Shown here one piece after another: positions 9,187 through 16,401 of a stretch of 64,000 nt of DNA. Position 1 is the stretch's first letter, and each line of letters begins with the position of its first letter. This DNA comes from Dryocola sp051297175. Its GTDB lineage: Bacteria > Pseudomonadota > Gammaproteobacteria > Enterobacterales > Enterobacteriaceae. The notes under the pieces are model-generated. The model was not told where the DNA came from. It saw nothing but the letters and a program-made list of their open reading frames with translations, and searched no databases. The stretch is from positions 3,224,001 to 3,288,000 of the forward strand of contig NZ_JBINNY010000001.1 in assembly GCF_051297175.1 (NCBI RefSeq), read 5' to 3'. Made by a program: the position numbers and the translations under genes.

Positions 9187-9212
9187 AAAAACAGGTAATC
9201 ACCTGCTTTTTT
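9187..9212 (+). terminator. Terminator-like hairpin in the focA leader region
   Basis: CAGGT-AATC-ACCTG with A-rich sequence before it and CTTTTTT after it. It lies about 100 bases upstream of focA, between distal and proximal promoter elements. It could stop read-through from ycaO or act as an attenuator for distal pfl promoters. Confidence 0.5.
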
Positions 9213-9235
9213 CAGGTCTATAAGCTTGGCGAGAT

Positions 9236-9277
9236 ATGATCCATATCAATTTTTACTCTATAATGCTTTGTTAGTAT
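9236..9277 (+). promoter_or_regulatory. focA proximal promoter with FNR-type site
   Basis: The FNR-like palindrome ATGAT-CCAT-ATCAA (9236-9249, one mismatch to TTGAT-N4-ATCAA) is centred at 9242.5. A start near 9284 with a TAGTAT -10 (9272-9277) puts it at -41.5, the class II activation position. A perfect TATAAT lies at 9259-9264 as an alternative -10. The remainder of the 400-base ycaO-focA gap is AT-rich (another TATAAT at 9138-9143) and in E. coli carries several FNR/ArcA-controlled pfl promoters. I see no gene in it. Confidence 0.65.
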
Positions 9278-9308
9278 CTCCTCGCCGAATAAATAAGAGA
9301 GAGTTAGT

Positions 9309-10166
9309 GTGAAAGCTGACAACCCTTTTGATCTATTACTTCCACCAGCCATGGCAAAAGTTGCCGAAGATGCTGGCGTCTATAAAGCAACGAAACACCC
9401 GCTAACCACGTTTTATTTAGCGATCACCGCGGGTATGTTCATCTCGATTGCCTTTGTCTTTTACATCACCGCCACGACCGGTACCTCAACGATTCCGTTT
9501 GGTATCGCGAAACTAATTGGCGGAACCTGCTTCTCTCTGGGTTTAATACTCTGCGTTGTCTGCGGTGCTGACCTCTTCACTTCCACCGTGTTGATTGTTG
9601 TCGCGAAAGCGAGCGGTCGCATCACGTGGGGACAGTTAGCGCGTAACTGGATTAACGTTTACGTAGGTAACCTGATTGGCGCGCTGCTGTTCGTACTGCT
9701 GATTTGGCTGTCAGGCATGTATATGACGGCTAACGGTCAGTGGGGGCTAAATGTCCTGCAAACCGCCGACCATAAAATGCATCACACGTTCATCGAAGCC
9801 GTGTGCCTCGGTATTCTTGCGAACTTAATGGTTTGTCTGGCGGTCTGGATGAGCTACTCCGGTCGCAGTTTGATGGACAAGATGTTTGCTATGATCCTGC
9901 CGGTCGCCATGTTTGTTGCCTGCGGCTTCGAGCACAGTATTGCAAACATGTTTATGATCCCGATGGGTATCGTCATACGTGATTTCGCAAGCCCGGAATT
10001 CTGGACCGCTGTTGGGTCTACTCCGGATAGTTTCTCGCATCTGACCATTCTGAACTTCATCACTGATAACCTGATTCCGGTAACTATCGGGAACATCATC
10101 GGCGGTGGTTTGTTGGTTGGGTTGACATACTGGGTAATTTATCTGCGCGGTGGCGATAAGCACTAA
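9309..10166 (+). CDS. focA: Formate channel FocA
   Basis: A pentameric inner-membrane formate/nitrite-type channel (FNT family) passing formate out and in during mixed-acid fermentation. The 285 residues have six membrane helices. The key pore residues Thr-91 and His-209 are present. The start is GTG, preceded by AGAGAGAG, and MKADNPFDLLLPPAM matches the family N-terminus. It is the first gene of focA-pflB with a 53-base gap, so formate export is made together with the enzyme that produces formate. Confidence 0.98.
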   Translation: MKADNPFDLLLPPAMAKVAEDAGVYKATKHPLTTFYLAITAGMFISIAFVFYITATTGTSTIPFGIAKLIGGTCFSLGLILCVVCGADLFTSTVLIVVAKASGRITWGQLARNWINVYVGNLIGALLFVLLIWLSGMYMTANGQWGLNVLQTADHKMHHTFIEAVCLGILANLMVCLAVWMSYSGRSLMDKMFAMILPVAMFVACGFEHSIANMFMIPMGIVIRDFASPEFWTAVGSTPDSFSHLTILNFITDNLIPVTIGNIIGGGLLVGLTYWVIYLRGGDKH

Positions 10167-10219
10167 GTGCTGTCCATCATGCAGGGAATAAGAAATCCAC
10201 ATTAGAAGGTAGGTGTTAC

Positions 10220-12502
10220 ATGTCCGAGCTTAATGAAAAGTTAGCCACAGCCTGGGAAGGTTTTGCTAAAGGTGACTGGCAGAATGAAGTCAACGTACGT
10301 GACTTTATTCAGAAAAACTACACCCCGTACGAGGGTGATGAGTCCTTCCTGGCAGGTGCGACCGATGCAACTACCGAGCTGTGGGACAAGGTAATGGAAG
10401 GCGTTAAACAGGAAAACCGCACTCACGCGCCTGTTGACTTCGATACCGACCTCGCTTCAACCATCACTTCTCATGATGCTGGTTACATCAACAAGTCCCT
10501 CGAAACCATCGTGGGCCTGCAGACTGATGCTCCTCTGAAACGTGCCATCATTCCGTTCGGCGGCATCAAAATGGTTGAAGGTTCTTGCAAAGTGTACGGT
10601 CGTGAACTCGACCCAATGCTGAAAAAGATCTTCACCGAATACCGTAAGACTCACAACCAGGGCGTGTTTGATGTTTACACCAAAGACATCCTGAACTGCC
10701 GTAAATCCGGCGTCATCACCGGTCTGCCAGATGCGTATGGCCGTGGTCGTATCATCGGTGACTACCGTCGCGTAGCGCTGTACGGTATCGACTTCCTGAT
10801 GAAAGACAAATTCGCTCAGTTCAACTCTCTGCAGACCAAACTGGAAAACGGCGAAGATCTGGAAGCGACAATCCGCCTGCGTGAAGAAATCTCTGAACAG
10901 CACCGCGCTCTGGGTCAGATCAAAGAAATGGCTGCTAAATATGGCTGCGATATCTCTGGTCCTGCGACTAACGCTCAGGAAGCTATTCAGTGGACTTACT
11001 TCGGCTACCTGGCTGCGGTTAAATCTCAGAACGGCGCTGCAATGTCCTTCGGTCGCGTATCCACCTTCCTGGATGCTTACATCGAACGTGACCTGAAAGC
11101 GGGTAAAATCACTGAGCTTGACGCACAGGAAATGATTGACCACCTGGTCATGAAACTGCGTATGGTTCGCTTCCTGCGTACCCCAGAATACGATGAGCTG
11201 TTCTCCGGTGACCCAATCTGGGCGACTGAATCCATCGCTGGTATGGGTGTTGATGGCCGTACACTGGTTACTAAATCAAGCTTCCGCTTCCTGAACACCC
11301 TGTACACCATGGGGCCGTCTCCAGAGCCGAACATCACCATTCTGTGGTCTGAAAAACTGCCACTGAACTTCAAAAAATACGCGGCTAAAGTCTCCATCGA
11401 TACCTCTTCTCTGCAGTACGAGAATGACGATCTGATGCGTCCTGACTTCAACAACGATGACTACGCAATTGCCTGCTGCGTAAGCCCAATGGTTGTTGGT
11501 AAGCAAATGCAGTTCTTCGGTGCTCGTGCTAACCTCGCGAAAACCATGCTGTATGCAATCAACGGCGGCGTTGATGAAAAACTGAAAATGCAGGTTGGCC
11601 CTAAAGAAGCGCCAATCACTGCTGACGTTCTGGACTACGACAACGTGTTGGATCGTCTGGATCACTTCATGGATTGGCTGGCAAAACAGTACGTCACCGC
11701 GCTGAACATCATTCACTACATGCATGATAAGTACAGCTACGAAGCGTCTCTGATGGCTCTGCATGACCGTGACGTTGTTCGCACCATGGCTTGTGGTATC
11801 GCGGGTCTGTCCGTTGCAGCTGACTCCCTGTCTGCAATCAAATACGCGAAAGTTAAGCCAATTCGTGACGAAGATGGTCTGGCGACTGACTTCGAGATCG
11901 AAGGTGAATATCCGCAGTTCGGTAACAACGATCCTCGCGTAGATGACATCGCTGTTGACCTGGTAGAACGTTTCATGAAGAAAATTCAGAAACTGACTAC
12001 TTACCGTAACGCTATCCCGACTCAGTCTGTTCTGACCATCACCTCTAACGTGGTTTATGGTAAGAAAACCGGTAACACCCCAGACGGCCGTCGTGCAGGT
12101 ACTCCGTTCGGTCCAGGCGCTAACCCAATGCACGGCCGTGACCAGAAAGGTGCTGTTGCCTCTCTGACCTCCGTTGCTAAACTGCCGTTTGCTTACGCTA
12201 AAGATGGTATTTCTTACACCTTCTCTATCGTGCCAAACGCGCTGGGTAAAGACGACGAAGTACGTAAAACAAACCTCGCGGGTCTGATGGATGGTTACTT
12301 CCACCACGAAGCGTCCATTGAAGGTGGTCAACACCTGAACGTGAACGTGATGAACCGTGAAATGCTGCTGGATGCGATGGAACACCCTGAGAAATATCCT
12401 CAGCTGACCATCCGCGTTTCTGGTTACGCTGTACGTTTTAACTCCCTGACTAAAGAACAGCAGCAGGACGTTATCACTCGTACCTTCACTCAAACCATGT
12501 AA
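10220..12502 (+). CDS. pflB: Formate C-acetyltransferase 1 (pyruvate formate-lyase)
   Basis: A glycyl-radical enzyme that converts pyruvate and CoA to acetyl-CoA and formate without oxygen. The 760 residues are as in E. coli. The adjacent active-site cysteines lie in AIACCVSPM (419-420 counting Met) and the radical glycine is Gly-735 in RVSGYAVRF. The start follows AGAAGGTAGG. Codon use looks strongly biased to preferred codons (CTG, AAC, GGT), as expected for a very abundant protein. It is activated by PflA, encoded 205 bases downstream, and needs the FNR/ArcA-controlled promoters before focA. Confidence 0.99.
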   Translation: MSELNEKLATAWEGFAKGDWQNEVNVRDFIQKNYTPYEGDESFLAGATDATTELWDKVMEGVKQENRTHAPVDFDTDLASTITSHDAGYINKSLETIVGLQTDAPLKRAIIPFGGIKMVEGSCKVYGRELDPMLKKIFTEYRKTHNQGVFDVYTKDILNCRKSGVITGLPDAYGRGRIIGDYRRVALYGIDFLMKDKFAQFNSLQTKLENGEDLEATIRLREEISEQHRALGQIKEMAAKYGCDISGPATNAQEAIQWTYFGYLAAVKSQNGAAMSFGRVSTFLDAYIERDLKAGKITELDAQEMIDHLVMKLRMVRFLRTPEYDELFSGDPIWATESIAGMGVDGRTLVTKSSFRFLNTLYTMGPSPEPNITILWSEKLPLNFKKYAAKVSIDTSSLQYENDDLMRPDFNNDDYAIACCVSPMVVGKQMQFFGARANLAKTMLYAINGGVDEKLKMQVGPKEAPITADVLDYDNVLDRLDHFMDWLAKQYVTALNIIHYMHDKYSYEASLMALHDRDVVRTMACGIAGLSVAADSLSAIKYAKVKPIRDEDGLATDFEIEGEYPQFGNNDPRVDDIAVDLVERFMKKIQKLTTYRNAIPTQSVLTITSNVVYGKKTGNTPDGRRAGTPFGPGANPMHGRDQKGAVASLTSVAKLPFAYAKDGISYTFSIVPNALGKDDEVRKTNLAGLMDGYFHHEASIEGGQHLNVNVMNREMLLDAMEHPEKYPQLTIRVSGYAVRFNSLTKEQQQDVITRTFTQTM

Positions 12503-12531
12503 TTCACGGTTTGTCTGAAAAGGCGTAGAAT

Positions 12532-12559
12532 AAAGGCTCCACTCAGGTGGGGCCTTTTC
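12532..12559 (+). terminator. Terminator after pflB
   Basis: AAAGGCTCCAC/GTGGGGCCTTT stem (one G-U pair, TCAG loop) followed by TTCTT, 30 bases past the pflB stop. It separates pflB from pflA transcription. Confidence 0.8.
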
Positions 12560-12579
12560 TTATCCCCCCCTGTCAGAAC

Positions 12580-12625
12580 CGGTTTTGCAAGATAACTGCT
12601 ACGTTTAGGTTATCTCGCAAAACTG
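12580..12625. repeat. Long imperfect inverted repeat between pflB and pflA
   Basis: Arms 12580-12596 and 12609-12625 pair over 17 bp with two G-U pairs, and the core TTTTGCAAGATAAC faces GTTATCTCGCAAAA across a 12-base loop. There is no U-run, so it is not a simple terminator. It lies after the pflB terminator and about 80 bases before pflA, in the probable pflA promoter or leader. Confidence 0.6.
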
Positions 12626-12707
12626 ATTCGACGCGGCATGCACTTTACAGACCGCGCTCAACCTGACCCGTGTTGTTTCATGGGTCAATACTGGAGAAAA
12701 CACCGCA

Positions 12708-13448
12708 ATGTCAGTAATTGGCCGAATTCATTCCTTTGAATCATGCGGTACCGTGGATGGCCCCGGTATTCGTTTTATCACCTTCTTCCAGGGCTGCCTG
12801 ATGCGCTGCCTGTACTGCCATAACCGTGATACATGGGATACGCACGGCGGCAAAGAGATCACCGTCGAAGAGCTAATGAAAGAGGTGGTGACCTATCGCC
12901 ACTTTATGAATGCTTCCGGCGGCGGTGTCACCGCATCCGGTGGCGAAGCTATTCTTCAGGCAGAATTCGTGCGCGACTGGTTCCGCGCCTGCCACAAAGA
13001 AGGCATTCATACCTGCCTCGATACTAACGGTTTTGTCCGCCGTTACGATCCGGTGATCGACGAGCTGCTGGAAGTTACCGATCTGGTGATGCTCGATTTA
13101 AAACAGATGAACGACGAAATCCACCAGAACCTGGTCGGCGTTTCAAACCACCGTACGCTGGAATTTGCGCAGTATCTTTCTAAGAAAGACATCAACGTCT
13201 GGATCCGCTACGTGGTGGTTCCGGGCTGGTCAGACGATGACGATTCAGCGCACCGCCTCGGGGAATTTACCCGCGATATGGGCAACGTCGAAAAAATCGA
13301 GCTGCTGCCGTACCACGAGCTTGGCAAACATAAGTGGGTGGCGATGGGCGAAGAGTACAAACTGGACGGCGTACATCCGCCGAAGAAAGAGACCATGGAA
13401 CGCGTCAAAGGCATTCTCGAACAGTATGGTCACAAGGTGATGTACTAG
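12708..13448 (+). CDS. pflA: Pyruvate formate-lyase activating enzyme
   Basis: A radical SAM enzyme that cleaves S-adenosylmethionine and takes a hydrogen from the glycyl-radical glycine of PflB. The 246 residues are as in E. coli. The [4Fe-4S] cysteines are Cys-30, Cys-34 and Cys-37 (CLMRCLYC), and the glycine-rich SAM motif GGGVTASGGE follows. The start follows CTGGAGAAAACACCGC. It has its own transcription unit after the pflB terminator and ends in a bidirectional terminator shared with ycaD. Confidence 0.98.
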   Translation: MSVIGRIHSFESCGTVDGPGIRFITFFQGCLMRCLYCHNRDTWDTHGGKEITVEELMKEVVTYRHFMNASGGGVTASGGEAILQAEFVRDWFRACHKEGIHTCLDTNGFVRRYDPVIDELLEVTDLVMLDLKQMNDEIHQNLVGVSNHRTLEFAQYLSKKDINVWIRYVVVPGWSDDDDSAHRLGEFTRDMGNVEKIELLPYHELGKHKWVAMGEEYKLDGVHPPKKETMERVKGILEQYGHKVMY

Positions 13449-13452
13449 AAAC

Positions 13453-13479
13453 AAAAAACCCTCTTTACGAGGGTTTTTT
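13453..13479. terminator. Bidirectional terminator between pflA and ycaD
   Basis: A perfect 11-bp stem AAAAAACCCTC/GAGGGTTTTTT with a 5-base loop between two convergent stops. T-runs occur on both strands. Confidence 0.9.
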
Positions 13480-13483
13480 CATA

Positions 13484-14632
13484 TCAGGCATGCGCCACGG
13501 GCGTTGGATGATGCCCTGCTTTGCGCAGCAGCATCAGCAGGTAAACAAACGCGACGCCCGCAATCATCACAAATAGCAGGTTGTCGGAATAGCTCTGCAT
13601 CAGCATAGCGGTGAACGTTGGCCCAAGCAGGCTGCCGATGGTATAGCTCAACAGCAGCGCCTGGTTCATCGCCACCAGCTGATGGTGTTCGACTTTTTCA
13701 CAGGCCCACGCCATGGCGACCGGATAGAGTGTAAAACCTGCGGCACCCAGCACAAAAAGAACCGGCCCCATTGCCGCATTGCTCAGCATCGCCAGGCAAC
13801 CAAGAATCACGACAAACACCTGCACGCGCAGCACCAGCAGGCGGCCATATCGATCGGCCAAACGCCCTACCGGCCACTGCCCGACAATTCCTGCGCTCAC
13901 CATCACCGCCATCCAGAAGCCAATCCCGGAATCGCTCACGCCCTGGTGATTGAGATACAGCGGCATCAGACCGTATAAAGAACCCAGCACGATGCCTGAA
14001 ATAATGCAGCCGTTGACGCCAAGGCGCGCGTGGCGCAAACGCAGCATCGGCCATACCGGCGTTGCTTCCTGGCTTTCGCTACGATCGTTCACAATACGAG
14101 TGAATAACAGAGGCAGGATAGCCGCCAACACCAGTCCGGTAACCCAGGGCAGCACGCTGACTAAATCCGTTGGCAGTTTGCTGACCATCAGTTGGCCAAG
14201 CACGGTACCGACGTAATACACCATCATATAGGCTGCGAGCAAACGCCCGCGGTTGCGTGACGTGCCGCTGCACATCAGCGCGCTTTCCACCACGACCCAA
14301 ATCATCGCGCAGCCGACGCCCGCGATGAAACGCCACATCATCCAGCTCCAGAAGCCCACCATCAGCCCCAGGCCTACACAACCGGCGGCAAAAATCAGCG
14401 AAGCCAGGTAATAGCTGCGGTTAAAACCCTGACGCTTAATCAGCCAGCCCGTCACCATTGTTCCCAGCAGGTTGCCGGTAAAATAGGAAGAGCCGACCAT
14501 CCCCACCTGCCAGGTAGGCAGATGTTCGTGAGCAAGCCACAGGGGAACGAGCGTATTAAGCACCGCTATCGCCAGGGTCAACAGCATTAGGCCACAGAGC
14601 AAAAGCATCACTGGCCGCGTATAGGTGGACAT
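13484..14632 (-). CDS. ycaD: Major facilitator superfamily transporter YcaD
   Basis: A 382-residue inner-membrane protein with about 12 hydrophobic helices in two halves. The MFS loop signature between helices 2 and 3 reads GWLIKRQGFNR and its counterpart in the second half is GRLADRYGRLL. Substrate unknown. It follows the YcaD family (E. coli 382 residues) closely. It faces pflA. In E. coli ycaM, ycaN and ycaK lie between ycaD and pflA, but here the two genes are adjacent. Confidence 0.93.
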   Translation of the reverse strand: MSTYTRPVMLLLCGLMLLTLAIAVLNTLVPLWLAHEHLPTWQVGMVGSSYFTGNLLGTMVTGWLIKRQGFNRSYYLASLIFAAGCVGLGLMVGFWSWMMWRFIAGVGCAMIWVVVESALMCSGTSRNRGRLLAAYMMVYYVGTVLGQLMVSKLPTDLVSVLPWVTGLVLAAILPLLFTRIVNDRSESQEATPVWPMLRLRHARLGVNGCIISGIVLGSLYGLMPLYLNHQGVSDSGIGFWMAVMVSAGIVGQWPVGRLADRYGRLLVLRVQVFVVILGCLAMLSNAAMGPVLFVLGAAGFTLYPVAMAWACEKVEHHQLVAMNQALLLSYTIGSLLGPTFTAMLMQSYSDNLLFVMIAGVAFVYLLMLLRKAGHHPTPVAHA

Positions 14633-14710
14633 GTAGAAACCGCGAGGAAGAGAAGAAATTTGTGCGCATCATGCCACCGGCAAAATGATTGTCAATCCAG
14701 CGCTAACGGG

Positions 14711-14775
14711 GCCTGGCACGATTTGAACCCTGTCGATTTGAAAAACTTATCCTCGATCATCATGAAGTGCCAGGC
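14711..14775. repeat. 9-bp inverted repeat enclosing a direct repeat, ycaD upstream region
   Basis: GCCTGGCAC (14711-14719) is repeated inverted as GTGCCAGGC (14767-14775). CGATTTGAA occurs twice inside (14719-14727 and 14734-14742). On the minus strand the stretch GGTTCAAATC resembles a tRNA T-loop, but no complete tRNA fold can be drawn. It is upstream of ycaD, so it may be an operator or a degenerate remnant. Confidence 0.4.
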
Positions 14776-14875
14776 GGAAAAGCTATCTCGCTGTTTTTGA
14801 TGATATAAGGAATAAAGAATCGAGACGGGATGGATGAAAAATTTCATGGTAAATCGCATGACATTTTTTTATATG

Positions 14876-14902
14876 AAAAAAAAACGCGCCCTAAGGCGCG
14901 CA
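14876..14902 (-). terminator. Terminator after dmsC
   Basis: A stem CGCGCC/GGCGCG with CTAA loop, extended by flanking bases and followed on the minus strand by nine T. It is 10 bases past the dmsC stop. Confidence 0.9.
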
Positions 14903-14911
14903 TTGTCAGAA

Positions 14912-15772
14912 CTAGCTGGCGATAGCCATACCTACCGTCATATGAAGGCCGTAAAAAACACCGCGTCCTATTAACTCACCGGCAAGAACCAGCATGAATG
15001 CGAAGGTCAGAAGGCCGACATTGGGCTGGCTGCCCTTCAGCTGTGGAACTACCCAGCACGCCAGCGCAACAACCAGCAAAGCCAGACGCCACGACATCAG
15101 CGTTCCGTATTGCGGGATAAGAGCCGAAGCCTGCTGAATAGAGCTGTGGATTGTCGCCAGCTCCATCCCCTGCAGCAGCACAACAACCGTGCTTGCCACC
15201 AGAGCGATAAGCGTTATCACCGGCAGAATACGCATCCCCCAGCCCGTTACGCCCGCTGCGCGAAGTAGCAGATAACCAAGCAGCGGGCCGCCGATAAACA
15301 TCGTCAGGAAGAAGCCCAGCGGCGTATAGGCAGAGTACCAGGTTGGCACCGTATCAATCAGATACACGCGGCACATCATCCAGACGAAGAACACGCCAAG
15401 CACCATGGTAAGGATCATCCACAGCTTGCCCAATACCGCAGGCATTTTGCCCATTACGGTTATCAGCCACCAGAATCCGCCCGCGGCGAAGAACACCGAA
15501 CCGCTGGCGATTTCGTTGCTGAGCGCGGAATCACCAATGCGATTAAGCGAGTTGAACGCGCGCAGCGGTGAGCCGAGGTGCAGCACCGAGGCCATAAATC
15601 CGATGCCCATTAGCACCCACAGCACGATCATTGCCCACTGCACGCGTTTACGTAGCGGGCGCTCGGAAATGCCGCCGAGCAGCGCCAAAGCCATCACGAT
15701 AAACCCGCCCGCCACGCACTGACCGAGCACGGTAAAAATCATCAGCGGCCATTCATGCCATCCACTGCCCAT
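14912..15772 (-). CDS. dmsC: Dimethyl sulfoxide reductase membrane anchor subunit
   Basis: The 286-residue (E. coli 287) integral membrane subunit anchors DmsAB to the periplasmic face of the inner membrane and oxidises menaquinol. About eight hydrophobic helices are visible. The open frame continues 15 codons upstream, but MGSGWHEWPLMIF is the conserved N-terminus. It is preceded by AAGGAGG and starts one base after the dmsB stop (TGA-A-ATG), implying translational coupling. Last gene of dmsABC. Confidence 0.96.
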   Translation of the reverse strand: MGSGWHEWPLMIFTVLGQCVAGGFIVMALALLGGISERPLRKRVQWAMIVLWVLMGIGFMASVLHLGSPLRAFNSLNRIGDSALSNEIASGSVFFAAGGFWWLITVMGKMPAVLGKLWMILTMVLGVFFVWMMCRVYLIDTVPTWYSAYTPLGFFLTMFIGGPLLGYLLLRAAGVTGWGMRILPVITLIALVASTVVVLLQGMELATIHSSIQQASALIPQYGTLMSWRLALLVVALACWVVPQLKGSQPNVGLLTFAFMLVLAGELIGRGVFYGLHMTVGMAIAS

Positions 15773-15773
15773 T

Positions 15774-16391
15774 TCAGACCTCCTTCGGGTTGGCCAGATA
15801 ACCGGTTTTATCCCCACACGGGCGGCTGTTGGCGTTAGGTTTAATCACGATATTGGGTTTGGTGAAGTGCGCGGACGGCAGCGGGGCGATTGCCGCCTGC
15901 TCGCCGTATTTTTTGCGCAGTTCGTCAATCGGGGCCATGTCCAGCGCGCGCAGCGGGCAGGACTCGACGCAGATTGGCTTTTTGCCGTCGGCGATGCGGT
16001 CGTAGCAGCCGTCGCATTTGGTCATGTGGCCTTTTTCGGCGTTGTACTGCGGCGCACCGTACGGGCAGGCCATGTGGCAGTAGCGGCAGCCGATGCACAC
16101 GTCTTCGTTGACCACCACAAATCCGTCTTCGCGCTTGTGCATCGCCCCGCTCGGGCAGACCTTGGTGCAGGCCGGGTCCGCGCAGTGGTTGCAGGCAATC
16201 GACAGGTAGTAGGCGAAGACGTTCTGATGCCAGACGCCGTTGTCCTCCTGCCAGTCGCCGCCCGCGTACTCATAGATGCGGCGGAAGCTGACGTCCGGGC
16301 CTAAGTTTTTGTAGTCCTTGCAGGCCAGCTCGCAGGTTTTGCAGCCGGTGCAGCGACTCGAATCAATATAAAATCCATATTGGGTTGTCAT
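15774..16391 (-). CDS. dmsB: Dimethyl sulfoxide reductase iron-sulfur subunit
   Basis: The 205-residue electron-transfer subunit (E. coli 205) has four cysteine clusters for four [4Fe-4S] centres: CTGCKTCELAC near the N-terminus, CNHCADPACTKVCP, CIGCRYCHMACPYG, and CDGC with ICVESCP. It carries electrons from DmsC to the molybdenum site of DmsA. It is ten bases downstream of dmsA. Confidence 0.97.
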   Translation of the reverse strand: MTTQYGFYIDSSRCTGCKTCELACKDYKNLGPDVSFRRIYEYAGGDWQEDNGVWHQNVFAYYLSIACNHCADPACTKVCPSGAMHKREDGFVVVNEDVCIGCRYCHMACPYGAPQYNAEKGHMTKCDGCYDRIADGKKPICVESCPLRALDMAPIDELRKKYGEQAAIAPLPSAHFTKPNIVIKPNANSRPCGDKTGYLANPKEV

Positions 16392-16401
16392 CTGCTATTC
16401 C

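Noticed and set aside
11276..12493. 405-codon open frame antisense to pflB
   Set aside because: No domain, no promoter or ribosome-binding site, and it opposes one of the most strongly expressed genes. A shadow frame.
14711..14775. tRNA gene on the minus strand
   Set aside because: A GGTTCAAATC T-loop-like motif is present, but the T-stem does not pair, no anticodon arm can be drawn and there is no CCA end in register.
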